Program-made: the position numbers and the translations under genes
Part shown: positions 8,561 to 16,646 of the stretch, piece by piece
Layout: each line of letters begins with the position of its first letter
How positions within the stretch are numbered: the first letter of the stretch is position 1
The notes under the pieces: generated by a model
Told to the model about the DNA's origin: nothing
Seen by the model: the letters and a program-made list of their open reading frames with translations, nothing else
Database searches by the model: none
Origin: Microbacterium thalli
Lineage (GTDB): Bacteria > Actinomycetota > Actinomycetes > Actinomycetales > Microbacteriaceae
Direction of reading: 5' to 3'
Assembly: GCF_028737325.1 (NCBI RefSeq)
Contig: NZ_JAQZCH010000001.1
Coordinates: 248,001-312,000 of the forward strand
Length of the DNA stretch: 64,000 nt

Positions 8561-8658
8561 AGGGTTGTCCTCCAGACGGCGGACGACGGACGCGCCGCCG
8601 ACAGCGTGGGTGGTTCCCGGGGACTCGCGTCCCGCGGTTGGTCGTTCGACCGGTCCCG

Positions 8659-8681
8659 AATATACGCGGATTCCGCGGAAT
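8659..8681 (-). promoter_or_regulatory. Probable HU promoter region with a 12-base palindrome
   Basis: On the minus strand a TATATT -10-like hexamer (8664-8659) lies about 100 bases upstream of HU. It is flanked by the palindrome ATTCCGCGGAAT (8670-8681), which sits inside repeated TCCGCG words. No convincing -35 is seen. The rest of 8561-8770 shows nothing else. Confidence 0.4.
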
Positions 8682-8770
8682 TTCGCGGATCTAGCGGCCT
8701 CTACGGCCCGTTTGACCCGGCGTGTCGCCCGTTTCCGGGGCTCGTGGGGCGGATGTGACGGCGAAATCGA

Positions 8771-9880
8771 TCAGATTCGACGCAGCGCGGCGACCACCTC
8801 GGCCTCCCACCGCCGCGCCGCGGGAAGCGCGCCCACGAAGATCGGGGTGTCGTGGGTCACGCCGAGGTAGCGGGTCGCGCTCGCCTCGACGCCCGACCGG
8901 CGCAGCGCCGCTGCGTAGGCCGCGCCGTCGCGCCGCAGCGGATCATACTCGGCGGTGAGGACCACCGCGGGGGGCAGGTCGGCGTGCGACACGGCGCGCA
9001 TCGGCGACGCGTAGGACTCGCGGGCGCGACGGCGGTCGCCGAGGTAGGTGCGGGCGACCGAGACGAGCTCGCGCACGGCGATGAACGCGGGGACGCCGAG
9101 GGCGTACGTCGCGCGCAGGTCGATCCAGCGCCCGGTGAGGTCGGTCACCGGCACCTCGAGGATCTGCACGGTGATCGGGTGACGCGAACGATCGCGGTTC
9201 ATGAGCGTCAGCGCGGCGGCGATGTTGCCGCCCGCCGAGGCTCCCGACACCCCGAGCCGGTGCGGGTCGATGCCGAGCGCCTCGGCTTCGTCGTGCACCC
9301 ATTCCCACGCGGCGTGGGCCTGCTCGATCTGGGTCGGGTAGCGGTGCTCGGGAGCCAGCGCGTAGTCCACCGCGATCAGCACGACACCGGATGCCTCCGC
9401 GCGGCGCCGGCAGGCGGCATCCGCCGTCGGGTAGTCGATGCCGCCGATGCGGAACGCGCCGCCCCCGAAGACGATGCACGCGGGCGCCGGTTCGTCCGCG
9501 GCGAGCGTGCTGGGCCGGTACACGCGCACCCGCACGTCGGGGTAGCCGACCACCGGCACGCGGTGCTCGGTCGTGGCGATGGGTGGGCCCGGGGTGCCGA
9601 CGGTGCGCAGCTCCTGTCGATCCCACGACAGCGCGGCCTTGCGGTGCCGCTCACGCGGGGTGAGCGCCCGCTTCGCGGCGGGCTTCGCCGCGGCATCCGC
9701 GGTTCGGGCGGCCTCGGCCGGCGGGGCCGACGCGGCGCCCGGGACGCCGTCCGCGGCGGGAGGGCGCCCCACGCGCGGGCGGACCGCCGTGAGACGTGAG
9801 GTGAGCGAACGCCACGCCTGCCGCAGCAGGTACACCCGGTGGGTGCGCAGACGCTCGGCGAAGAACGGATCCAGCGGCAT
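8771..9880 (-). CDS. Alpha/beta hydrolase, hormone-sensitive-lipase/acetyl-esterase family
   Basis: 369-residue cytosolic esterase. The nucleophile elbow GASAG lies near residue 212, the acid is in EYDPLRRDG near 310, and the His is in THDTPIF near 335. The oxyanion motif that is normally HGGG reads FGGG (IVFGGGAF, about residue 140), so the leading His is replaced; the two Gly that form the oxyanion hole remain. VDYALAPEHRYP is the usual family block. The first ~90 residues are an Ala/Pro/Arg-rich extension. A good GGGAGGAG precedes the ATG at 9880. The substrate is unknown; short-chain esters are likely. Confidence 0.85.
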   Translation of the reverse strand: MPLDPFFAERLRTHRVYLLRQAWRSLTSRLTAVRPRVGRPPAADGVPGAASAPPAEAARTADAAAKPAAKRALTPRERHRKAALSWDRQELRTVGTPGPPIATTEHRVPVVGYPDVRVRVYRPSTLAADEPAPACIVFGGGAFRIGGIDYPTADAACRRRAEASGVVLIAVDYALAPEHRYPTQIEQAHAAWEWVHDEAEALGIDPHRLGVSGASAGGNIAAALTLMNRDRSRHPITVQILEVPVTDLTGRWIDLRATYALGVPAFIAVRELVSVARTYLGDRRRARESYASPMRAVSHADLPPAVVLTAEYDPLRRDGAAYAAALRRSGVEASATRYLGVTHDTPIFVGALPAARRWEAEVVAALRRI

Positions 9881-9921
9881 GGTGCTCCTCCCGGTCTGTC
9901 GAGGATATCGGGGGCGCGTAC

Positions 9922-9960
9922 GACGATGGCCCGGTCTCGGTCGAGATCCGGGCCATCGTC
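9922..9960 (-). terminator. Hairpin terminator after the SLC13-type permease
   Basis: 13-base perfect arms (9922-9934 and 9948-9960, GACGATGGCCCGG and its complement) around a 13-base loop, with GTAC words just outside the arms. It follows the permease stop codon by 16 bases and separates that operon from the esterase gene. Confidence 0.75.
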
Positions 9961-9976
9961 ATGTACGAAAGGGGTG

Positions 9977-11305
9977 TCAGGCCCCGAGGAAGGGCACAAC
10001 GAACAGCAGGATGGTGATCACCGGCCCGATGATGACCATCGACAGTCCCCAGATCATGAGGTGCCGGTACAGCCGCGGGCGGTCCTCCTCGGGTCCCGAG
10101 GCGACGATCGTCGCGCCGGTCGTCCCGAACGGGGCGCAGTCGACGAGCGACGCCGAGATCGCGAGCGCGTAGATGAAGCCGGTCATCTCGAGGCCACCGC
10201 CGGGAACCAGCAGCGGCACGGCGAGCGGGACGAGCGCGCCGATGATGCCGATGGTCGAGGCGAACGCCGATACGAGGGCCGCGATGACGCACAGGACGAT
10301 GGCGGCGATGATCGGCACGCTCACCGAGCGGGCCGCCTCGCCGAGCTGATCGATCGCGCCCAGGCGCGTCAGGACGCCGACGTAGGTGATGATGCCGCCG
10401 AGCAGCAGGATGGTGCCCCAGTCGACCTTGCCGAGCGCCTCGCGCCCGACCGTCGGGTTGATGAACGCGAGCAGGACGGCGATCGCGAGCGCGACGGCGC
10501 CGAGGTTGAGGTCGACGTCGTTGATGGTCAGCGTGAAGAAGGCGATGACGAGCACGGGGATCGAGATCAGCGTCAGCAGCTGGTATCCGGTGAGCTTCTG
10601 CGTCGCCGTCTGGGGAAGGACGCCGGTCACGCCGCTGGCTCCGCCGGCCCCGCCGAACGAGGCGTCGCCGCCCGAGGTACGCGCCGCCTTGGCCGCACGA
10701 CCGCGGGCGATCAGCTCGCGTCCGCCGAACATGAAGAACGCGACGAGCACCACGAGGGCGTTGACGCCGATCGACAGGGCGAACATGAGGCCGGCGTTGT
10801 AGGGGATCTCGGCGGCGTTCGCGACCGTCATGACCGTGATGCCGACGATGCTCGTCGGGGCGAGGGCGCCGCCCACGATCGCCGAGCTCATGACGATGCC
10901 CATCATCGTCGTATGGATGCGGTGCTTGTGCGCCAGGCTCATCGCGATCGGCACGATGGTGAAGGCTGCGTGCGAGGTGCCCAGGCACGCGACGAGCGTG
11001 CCGACGACGAGCATCGCCCACGGGATCAGGGCGACGCGGTCGCCGATGAGTCGAACCGAGCGGTCGACGAGCCAGTCCACGGCGCCGACCGTCCGCGCGA
11101 TGCCGAACAGGTAGGTGATGCCGAGCAGGATCAGCAGCGCGTCGACGGGGAAGCCTCCGAGGACGTCGTCGAGGGGCTCGCCCACGAGCAGGACACCCAC
11201 GAGAACGGCGGCCACGAGCGCGAGTGCGCCCATATGGACGTTGCGGATCGCCGAGATGGCGAACACGGCGACGAGGACGATCAGGGCGATGATCTCCACG
11301 GTCAT
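9977..11305 (-). CDS. SLC13/MatC-like permease, probably for an acid sugar or dicarboxylate
   Basis: 442-residue integral membrane protein with about 11-12 hydrophobic helices and the two-fold repeated organisation of ion transporter superfamily carriers. The N-terminal half resembles the dicarboxylate carrier MatC. GTSHAAFTIVPI and, in the second half, STIGIIGALVPLAVPLLVPGG and DCAPFGTTGATIV are the hairpin/substrate loops. It is transcribed after the SAF-domain dehydrogenase with an 89-base gap. Next to acid-sugar kinase and decarboxylase genes, its cargo is probably a C4 or C5 sugar acid. This is inference from context. A GGAGGGG lies upstream of ATG 11305. Confidence 0.8.
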   Translation of the reverse strand: MTVEIIALIVLVAVFAISAIRNVHMGALALVAAVLVGVLLVGEPLDDVLGGFPVDALLILLGITYLFGIARTVGAVDWLVDRSVRLIGDRVALIPWAMLVVGTLVACLGTSHAAFTIVPIAMSLAHKHRIHTTMMGIVMSSAIVGGALAPTSIVGITVMTVANAAEIPYNAGLMFALSIGVNALVVLVAFFMFGGRELIARGRAAKAARTSGGDASFGGAGGASGVTGVLPQTATQKLTGYQLLTLISIPVLVIAFFTLTINDVDLNLGAVALAIAVLLAFINPTVGREALGKVDWGTILLLGGIITYVGVLTRLGAIDQLGEAARSVSVPIIAAIVLCVIAALVSAFASTIGIIGALVPLAVPLLVPGGGLEMTGFIYALAISASLVDCAPFGTTGATIVASGPEEDRPRLYRHLMIWGLSMVIIGPVITILLFVVPFLGA

Positions 11306-11350
11306 GCGGAAACCCCTCCCCCGGTCGGAAGGGCGGTCAGGTCACGGTGC

Positions 11351-11362
11351 ATCAACGTTGAT
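11351..11362. promoter_or_regulatory. 12-base palindrome before the permease gene
   Basis: ATCAACGTTGAT is a perfect palindrome 46 bases upstream of the permease start, in the only gap of this operon. It could be an operator (GntR/LacI-like) or a processing hairpin. Support is only symmetry and position. Confidence 0.3.
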
Positions 11363-11394
11363 CTCCAGGTCGTCGGAATCGGTTTTCGGGTGGA

Positions 11395-12756
11395 TCAGCG
11401 GCCGAGCGCGAGGCCCGCGCGGTAGGCGGCGAGGGCAGCCGCGGGGACACCGTCGAGGTCGGCGAGGGTGACGAGCGAGCCGGCCGCCACCGCGCGGCGC
11501 AGACGCGCTCCCGACAGCAGGTAGTACGGCGCGATCTCGCCCGCGTCGGGCGCGACGATCACGGGCGCGACGCCGGCGATCTCGTGGTGGTGGCCCTCGA
11601 CGCGGAACACGGTGTCGGCGGCGAGGTCGGCGGTCGTGCGCGCGGCGAGCACGGTGTGCTGACGGGGCTCCGGCGTCGCAGCCGTCCCGTCGACGGCGGC
11701 CGCGATGGTGAGCGGGGTCTCGACACCCATGAAGTGGTACGGCCAGTAGATGCAGGCGTAGCGGCCGTTGCGGCTCACGACGTGCCCCTTGCCGCGCAGG
11801 ATCTCCCACGTGACGTCGTCGCCCGTGCGCACGATCGCGAACACGCCGCCGGCGAAGCTCGCCTCGCCGGGCAGACGCAGCATCGAGAACACGTCGATCA
11901 CGCCGGTGGCGTCCAGGATGCCGCCGTCTGCGCGCGCGGCGTAGATGTCGGCCAGCTCGTCGGGGCGGGCGACCGGATAGTGCATCGCCTCGACGTCGGC
12001 CACCGCACCCGTGTACAGCGACACGACGTTCATCTCGCACGCGTCGGCGGCCGCGGCGCGCTTGAGGTCGGCGACCACCGCCGCGCGGGCGGAGAGCGTC
12101 GCGGGCAGGTCGTCGCCGAGGGCGAGCAGGTCGCCCAGCGCCGGAGCGGACACGACGACGCCGTTCTGGTCCACGATCCCCGTCTCGGGATCGAACACGA
12201 GGTCGTACTCGCCGGACTTGCCGAGAGCGACGATGTCGAACCCGACGCCGAGCACCCAGGCGGCGAGACGGATGAGGTTGGCGGGTTGATCGCCGTCGCC
12301 GGGAAGGTAGCGCAGACCCCGCTCGCGAGCCCGGGCGCTGAGCGCGACGCCGGCCACCGACTCGATCTCCTTGCTCACCATCACCACGTGGGTGCCCGAG
12401 TCCAGGGCCGTCTCGGCGTACGTGTAGCCCGCTTCGATGCGCCCGGTCGCCTCGACCAGCACGTCCGTGTGCGTCCAGGCGAGGTGGGCCCCGTCGGCGA
12501 TGACGGCGATCTTGCCCGCATCGACGGCTGCAGCAGCCTCGGCGACGGACGCCGCGCGCACGAAGCCGTCCTCGCTCACGCCGAGCGCGGTCAGCATGCG
12601 CACGACGCCCTCGACGTCCGGGTCGATGAGCTGGGCCGCGGTCATGTCGGAAAGACGTCGCAGCTGGTCGAGAAGGGTGCGTCCGTACCCGCCGTTCGCG
12701 CCGGTGAGCGCGATGCGGATGACGGCCGTACGGCGGGGCGCCGGGCTCTGGATCAC
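11395..12756 (-). CDS. Homoserine-dehydrogenase-like NAD(P) oxidoreductase with C-terminal SAF domain (COG4091 type)
   Basis: 453 residues. The N-terminal Rossmann domain opens IRIALTGANGGYGRTL and continues with VLVEATGRIEAG and VVMVSKEIESVAG, the pattern of COG4091 proteins. The C-terminal ~90 residues form an SAF domain (TVFRVEGHHHEIAGVAPVIVA and following). GTG at 12754-12756 is chosen because AGGAA lies 8 bases upstream. It is the first gene of the minus-strand arm of the acid-sugar locus, with a TTGACA promoter. A role in oxidising the incoming sugar acid before OtnK/OtnC is inferred. The usual LtnD/DtnD dehydrogenase and OtnI isomerase are missing, so the pathway is a variant. Confidence 0.8.
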   Translation of the reverse strand: MIQSPAPRRTAVIRIALTGANGGYGRTLLDQLRRLSDMTAAQLIDPDVEGVVRMLTALGVSEDGFVRAASVAEAAAAVDAGKIAVIADGAHLAWTHTDVLVEATGRIEAGYTYAETALDSGTHVVMVSKEIESVAGVALSARARERGLRYLPGDGDQPANLIRLAAWVLGVGFDIVALGKSGEYDLVFDPETGIVDQNGVVVSAPALGDLLALGDDLPATLSARAAVVADLKRAAAADACEMNVVSLYTGAVADVEAMHYPVARPDELADIYAARADGGILDATGVIDVFSMLRLPGEASFAGGVFAIVRTGDDVTWEILRGKGHVVSRNGRYACIYWPYHFMGVETPLTIAAAVDGTAATPEPRQHTVLAARTTADLAADTVFRVEGHHHEIAGVAPVIVAPDAGEIAPYYLLSGARLRRAVAAGSLVTLADLDGVPAAALAAYRAGLALGR

Positions 12757-12822
12757 CGTTGTTCCTGGTTTCGTCGTCGAGAGTTGTCGAGGATCCGACA
12801 CGGACCTCGGGGAGCGCCTGCA

Positions 12823-12850
12823 ACTGTAACGGGTTCTCACAGATTGTCAA
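12823..12850 (-). promoter_or_regulatory. Sigma70-type promoter for the dehydrogenase-permease operon
   Basis: Reading the minus strand, a perfect -35 TTGACA (12850-12845) is followed by a 16-base spacer and TACAGT (12828-12823) as -10. It lies 67 bases upstream of the GTG at 12756. The -35 overlaps the direct repeats described in the next entry. Confidence 0.6.
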
Positions 12851-12870
12851 AAATAGTCCCAAATAATCAC
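12845..12870. promoter_or_regulatory. Candidate DeoR-family operator in the divergent acid-sugar promoter
   Basis: On the minus strand GATTATTTGG and GACTATTTTT follow each other with a 10-base period, an AT-rich island in otherwise GC-rich DNA. Direct repeats of this GATTATTTT kind are typical of DeoR regulators, and a DeoR gene closes the divergent operon. The site covers the -35 of the minus promoter and lies 73-98 bases before the OtnK start, so one repressor could control both arms. Confidence 0.5.
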
Positions 12871-12942
12871 ATAGACTGATCTCGTTGCCTCCGAGCGGCA
12901 CCACGAACTCCCTCCCGGCAGAACCGAACGAAGAGGTTTCCC

Positions 12943-14175
12943 ATGGACATCGGCGCCGTCGCCGACGACTTCACCGGCGCGACCGACCTGGCCACCACGC
13001 TCCGCGAACGCGGGAGGCGCGTCGTCGTCGTGATCGAGGACCGCCCCGTCGATCCCGCGCTGCTCGCGGACGCCGACGCCGTCGTCGTCGCGCTCAAGAC
13101 CCGCACGGCGCCCGTCGCGGACGCCGTCGCCGCCTCGCTGCGGGCCGTCGACAATCTCGTGGCGGCAGGGGCCGACCGCCTGTACGTGAAGTACTGCTCG
13201 ACGTTCGACTCGACCGACGAGGGCAACATCGGCCCGGTCCTCGACGCCGTCCTGGCGCGCGCCGAGGTCGATCGCACCGTCGTCGTCCCTTCCTTCCCCG
13301 CGAACGGCCGCACCGTGCGCGATGGCCTGCTCTACGTCGGCGAGGACCTGCTCGAGGACTCGTCCATGCGGCAGCATCCGTTGACGCCCATGACGAAATC
13401 ACGGGTGCGCGACATCCTGGCTCCGCAGACCCGCGCGGCGATCACCGAGATCCCGCTCGCCGTGGTGCACGAGGGAGTCGCGGCGCTGCGGGGCGCCATC
13501 GACGAGGCGCAGCCCGGCTACCTGGTCGTGGATGCCGTCACCGAGGGCGATCTCGCGGTGATCGCCGCTGCGTCGTCGCACCTGCGCGTGCTGTCGGGCG
13601 GAGCGGCCCTGGCCGCGGGCATCGATGCCCCCGCCACGGCGGCCGCCGACGCCCTCGCCCCGGTCGGCCCCGGCCGCCTCGTCGTGTGCGGCTCCGCGTC
13701 GCGGCAGACCCGAGCGCAGCTGGCTCATGCCGCCGCGGCCGGGGCGGCGATGCGCCGCATCGACCTGGACCGCGCCGTCGACCATCCGCAAGACGAGGCG
13801 GCCGCCGTCGCCGCGTGGGTCCGCGGACTGCCGACGGATGCCGTCCCCGTCGTGTACTCGGTCGGGGAGCTGGCGGACGTGCGCGTCGGCTCCGCCCGGG
13901 TGTCGGCCGCGGTCGAGACCGTGCTCGCCTCGGTCGTGGCGCAGCTCGTCGCGAGCGAGGACGTGCACCGCATCCTCGTCGCGGGTGGAGAGACGAGCGG
14001 CGCGGTCGTCCAGCGCCTCGGCATCTCGTTCCTCGAGATCGGGCCGCAGCTCGCGCCGGGCGTCTGCTGGAGCAACGCCGAGACCGACGACGGCCGGCGC
14101 GTCGCCCTGGCGCTCAAGAGCGGGAACTTCGGCGCCGACGATCTCTTCACCACGGCATGGGAGGTTCTCGCATGA
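12943..14175 (+). CDS. otnK: 3-oxo-tetronate kinase (four-carbon acid sugar kinase, former DUF1537)
   Basis: 410 residues, the OtnK type of acid-sugar kinase that phosphorylates 3-oxo-tetronate (or a similar oxo acid) at O4 with ATP. MDIGAVADDFTGATDLA is the substrate-side signature. KYCSTFDSTDEGNIGPVLDAV (about residues 83-103) is the block shared by OtnK enzymes. The C-terminal nucleotide domain contains AGGETSGAV at about 347 and LKSGNFG near the end. It overlaps the next gene by ATGA. It feeds OtnC downstream, which decarboxylates the phosphorylated product. The exact acid sugar is not settled by sequence. Confidence 0.92.
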   Translation: MDIGAVADDFTGATDLATTLRERGRRVVVVIEDRPVDPALLADADAVVVALKTRTAPVADAVAASLRAVDNLVAAGADRLYVKYCSTFDSTDEGNIGPVLDAVLARAEVDRTVVVPSFPANGRTVRDGLLYVGEDLLEDSSMRQHPLTPMTKSRVRDILAPQTRAAITEIPLAVVHEGVAALRGAIDEAQPGYLVVDAVTEGDLAVIAAASSHLRVLSGGAALAAGIDAPATAAADALAPVGPGRLVVCGSASRQTRAQLAHAAAAGAAMRRIDLDRAVDHPQDEAAAVAAWVRGLPTDAVPVVYSVGELADVRVGSARVSAAVETVLASVVAQLVASEDVHRILVAGGETSGAVVQRLGISFLEIGPQLAPGVCWSNAETDDGRRVALALKSGNFGADDLFTTAWEVLA

Positions 14176-14819
14176 ACGCCGCCGACGCACTGATCCGGGC
14201 CGGACGCGCGCTCGTCGAGGCCGGGCTCAGCCCGGGCAGCTCGGGCAACGTCAGCGTCCGCACGGGCGACCGGGTGCTCATGTCGGGCACCGGCACGCGC
14301 CTGGGCGCGCTCGAGCCGGCCGACCTCGCCGAGCTCGCGCTCGACGGGACGCATCTCGGTGGCGCGCGCCCCTCGAAAGAGGTGTCGCTGCACCTCGCCC
14401 TGTACGCCAAGAACCCGACCCACACCGCCGTCGTGCACGTGCACTCCCCCTCGGCCGTCGCCCTGTCGTGCCTCGAGCCCTGGTCCGAGCACAGTGCCGT
14501 CCCACCCCTCACGCCGTACGCGTTGATGCGGGTCGGCCAGGTACCGCTGCTCGATTTCGTGGCCCCGGGCGACCCCGCCATGGGCGAGCTCATCACCGGC
14601 AGCCGGCATCCGTTCCGCGCGGCGCTGCTGGCGAACCACGGCGCCGTCGTCAGCGGCGAGGACGCCGCCACCGCGGTCGACAGCACGATCGAGCTCGAAG
14701 AGGCGTGCCGCATCGCTCTGATGACGCTCGGCGCACCCCGACGCCTCATCGCCGCCGAGCAGGTGGTCGCGATCACCCAGCGCTGGAACATGCCCTGGAC
14801 GGGCAACGCGCATCAGTAG
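14172..14819 (+). CDS. otnC: 3-oxo-tetronate 4-phosphate decarboxylase (class II aldolase/adducin family)
   Basis: 215-residue zinc enzyme of the class II aldolase fold. LSPGSSGNVSVR near residue 18 binds phosphate. VVHVHSPSAVALSCL (about 90-104) supplies two His zinc ligands, and LLANHGAVVSG (about 154) the third. SKEVSLHLALY carries the conserved Glu. In acid-sugar pathways this enzyme follows OtnK and yields dihydroxyacetone phosphate plus CO2. ATGA overlap with otnK indicates translational coupling. It could in principle be a fuculose-phosphate-type aldolase, but the otnK partner makes OtnC the better call. Confidence 0.88.
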   Translation: MNAADALIRAGRALVEAGLSPGSSGNVSVRTGDRVLMSGTGTRLGALEPADLAELALDGTHLGGARPSKEVSLHLALYAKNPTHTAVVHVHSPSAVALSCLEPWSEHSAVPPLTPYALMRVGQVPLLDFVAPGDPAMGELITGSRHPFRAALLANHGAVVSGEDAATAVDSTIELEEACRIALMTLGAPRRLIAAEQVVAITQRWNMPWTGNAHQ

Positions 14820-14844
14820 GCTGATGCCGACGGAAGGGATGTCG

Positions 14845-15624
14845 ATGACGGATGCTGCACCGATGATCCCCGACCAGCGACGGGCGACCATCGTCCAGCA
14901 CCTGCACCGCGAACGCGTGCTGAGCTTCCGTCAGCTCAGCGACCTGCTGGGCGTGAGCCAGATGACGGTGCGACGGGATGTCGCGGCGCTCGAGGAGCAG
15001 GGCCTGGCCCACTCCACGACCGGCGGCGTCAAGCTCGCTCCCCGCCTGCTGTCCGAGCCGCCCCGGGCCGAGAAGGCCGCGACGGATGTCGCCGAGAAGT
15101 CGGCGATCGCGCGGAGCGCCGCGGCCCTCGTCCGCGACACCATGACCGTGTACCTCGACGCCGGGACGACCGTGCAGGCGATGCGCCCGCACCTCGACCA
15201 CGTCGTCGACCTGACCGTCGTCTCGAACGACCTCGCCACCGTGCAGGCGTTCATCGACCACCCGAGCGTCGACCTCATCTGCGTCGGCGGTCGCGTCGAC
15301 AAGACCAACCTCTCGACGATCGGCCGGCTCACCCGGCTCTCGCTCGCAGAGCTCTCGCTCGACCTCGCGTTCATCTCGTCGAGCTCGTGGGACCTCAGCC
15401 ACGGCATCACGACGCCCGTCGAAGCCAAGATCGAGGCCAAGCGCGCCGCCGTCGAGTCCGCGGAACGCTCGGTGCTCATGGCCGACAGCTCGAAATACGG
15501 CCGCTTCGCCAAGTACCGCGCGCTGCGCCTCGACGAGGTCGGCACCGTCATCACCGACGCCGGCCTGCCCGATGCCGCCGCGACGGACCTCGGGGCCGCG
15601 GGCGTGGAGCTCGTCCGCGCCTGA
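14845..15624 (+). CDS. DeoR family transcriptional regulator of the acid-sugar locus
   Basis: 259 residues. The N-terminal winged helix (IVQHLHRERVLSFRQLSDLLGVSQMTVRRDVAALEEQG) matches the DeoR signature, and a C-terminal sugar-phosphate-isomerase-like sensor domain follows (VYLDAGTTVQAM, TVVSNDLATV, LICVGGRVDKTNLSTIG, SSKYGRFAKY). DeoR sensors of this type bind phosphorylated sugars. Several ATGs are possible. ATG 14845 is chosen because GGAAGGG ends 6 bases before it; an earlier ATG is at 14824. It is third in the otnK operon and probably represses both divergent arms. Confidence 0.9.
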   Translation: MTDAAPMIPDQRRATIVQHLHRERVLSFRQLSDLLGVSQMTVRRDVAALEEQGLAHSTTGGVKLAPRLLSEPPRAEKAATDVAEKSAIARSAAALVRDTMTVYLDAGTTVQAMRPHLDHVVDLTVVSNDLATVQAFIDHPSVDLICVGGRVDKTNLSTIGRLTRLSLAELSLDLAFISSSSWDLSHGITTPVEAKIEAKRAAVESAERSVLMADSSKYGRFAKYRALRLDEVGTVITDAGLPDAAATDLGAAGVELVRA

Positions 15625-15668
15625 CGGGCTGCACCGGTCGGGCTGGGACCCGGCATCCGGGGGAACGG

Positions 15669-15708
15669 CGAAACCCCCGCCCCGAGCGAACTCGGAACGG
15701 GGGTTTCG
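15669..15708. terminator. Bidirectional terminator between deoR and rpsN
   Basis: 10-base arms CGAAACCCCC (15669-15678) and GGGGGTTTCG (15699-15708) between two convergent genes. The A/T-rich outer ends of the stem make it usable in either direction. Confidence 0.8.
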
Positions 15709-15727
15709 GTGCTGTGATGCAGGCTGC

Positions 15728-16033
15728 TTACCAGCTCGACTTGGTCACACCGGGCAGCTCGCCCTTGTGCGCCATGTCGCGGAAGCGGACGCGCGAGATG
15801 CCGAACTTCGACAGGTGGCCGCGGGGGCGTCCGTCGATGGCGTCACGCTTGCGGACGCGCACCGGCGACGCGTTGCGCGGAAGCTTCTGCAGGCCGACGC
15901 GGGCGGCCTCGCGGGCCTCGTCGGTCGCGTTCGGGTCGACGAGCGTCTTCTTCAGCTCGGCACGCTTCTCGGCGTAGCGGGCGACGACCTCTTCACGCTG
16001 GTTGTTGCGCGCGATCTTGCTCTTCTTAGCCAT
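15728..16033 (-). CDS. rpsN: 30S ribosomal protein S14, zinc-independent (C-) form
   Basis: 101 residues, the long S14 type. It contains [44 protein letters not shown] in the C-terminal half, but no CxxC pairs, so it cannot bind structural zinc as the 61-residue C+ form does. It is the last gene of rpmB-rpmG-rpsN, a set that in other Actinobacteria is the zinc-free alternative. It lies 4 bases after rpmG and is terminated by the shared hairpin downstream. Confidence 0.95.
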   Translation of the reverse strand: MAKKSKIARNNQREEVVARYAEKRAELKKTLVDPNATDEAREAARVGLQKLPRNASPVRVRKRDAIDGRPRGHLSKFGISRVRFRDMAHKGELPGVTKSSW

Positions 16034-16037
16034 GAGA

Positions 16038-16208
16038 TCAGCGCTCCTCTCGGAATTCGACGTGCTTGCGGATCACCGGGTCGTACTTCTTCAGCACGAT
16101 GCGGTCGGGGTTGTTGCGACGGTTCTTACGCGTCACGTAGGTGTACCCCGTGCCGGCGGTCGAACGAAGCTTGATGATCGGACGGACGTCCTGCGACTTC
16201 TTCGCCAT
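16038..16208 (-). CDS. rpmG: 50S ribosomal protein L33, zinc-independent (C-) form
   Basis: 56 residues beginning [16 protein letters not shown] and containing [18 protein letters not shown], the L33 core. The two CxxC pairs of the C+ form are absent. The ATG at 16208 overlaps the TAA of rpmB by one base (TAATG), so translation is coupled. Confidence 0.95.
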   Translation of the reverse strand: MAKKSQDVRPIIKLRSTAGTGYTYVTRKNRRNNPDRIVLKKYDPVIRKHVEFREER

Positions 16209-16444
16209 TAGAGCTTCACACCCTTCGCGATGAGGTCCTTCACGACCGACTCGATGCCGCGGGCGTCGATGACTTTGATGCCCTTAGCCGAGACGTTCAG
16301 CGTGATCTTGCGACCAAGCGAAGGAACGTAGTAGGTCTTCTTCTGCACGTTCGGGTCGAAGCGGCGCTTCGTCCGGCGGTGCGAGTGCGAGATGTTGTGA
16401 CCGAAGCCGGGAACTGCTCCAGTCACCTGGCACACTGCTGCCAT
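16208..16444 (-). CDS. rpmB: 50S ribosomal protein L28
   Basis: 78 residues: [29 protein letters not shown] is the N-terminal L28 block. Only one Cys is present, so the zinc-binding set of the C+ form is missing. AAGGAG precedes the ATG at 16444 with good spacing. First gene of the zinc-independent ribosomal trio. I looked upstream (16445-16646) for an AT-rich Zur palindrome and found none, so the operon is perhaps constitutive and the only copy. Confidence 0.95.
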   Translation of the reverse strand: MAAVCQVTGAVPGFGHNISHSHRRTKRRFDPNVQKKTYYVPSLGRKITLNVSAKGIKVIDARGIESVVKDLIAKGVKL

Positions 16445-16646
16445 AGTGATTCTCCTTAGTACCGTGACACCGGACGGTGCCACCCAAGATCCCTTGTCTG
16501 CACCCACGCCTCATCCGGCCGTTTCGGGCCTGGTGATGGGGAGTGAGTACGTACTGCGTGCTGGAGTGCGCGCAGACAAACAGTCAGTCTAGCACGGCGC
16601 GTCCCTGCCGCCGGGCGGGCGACGAGGCATCTGACATACTGCCGCT

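Noticed and set aside
8771..9880. Esterase as part of the acid-sugar operon
   Set aside because: A strong hairpin at 9922-9960 separates it from the permease and it has its own ribosome-binding site.
9839..11425. Long open frames antisense to real genes (for example 9839-11425, 11584-12879, 36656-37807, 43431-44306, 52394-54283)
   Set aside because: They are shadows of high-GC coding on the other strand: Arg/Asp/His-rich composition, no recognisable domains, and full overlap with well-supported genes.
16546..16555. Palindrome AGTACGTACT between rpmB and the large helicase
   Set aside because: Only 10 bases and no second site or regulator; expected many times by chance. Checked as a Zur site and it does not match.
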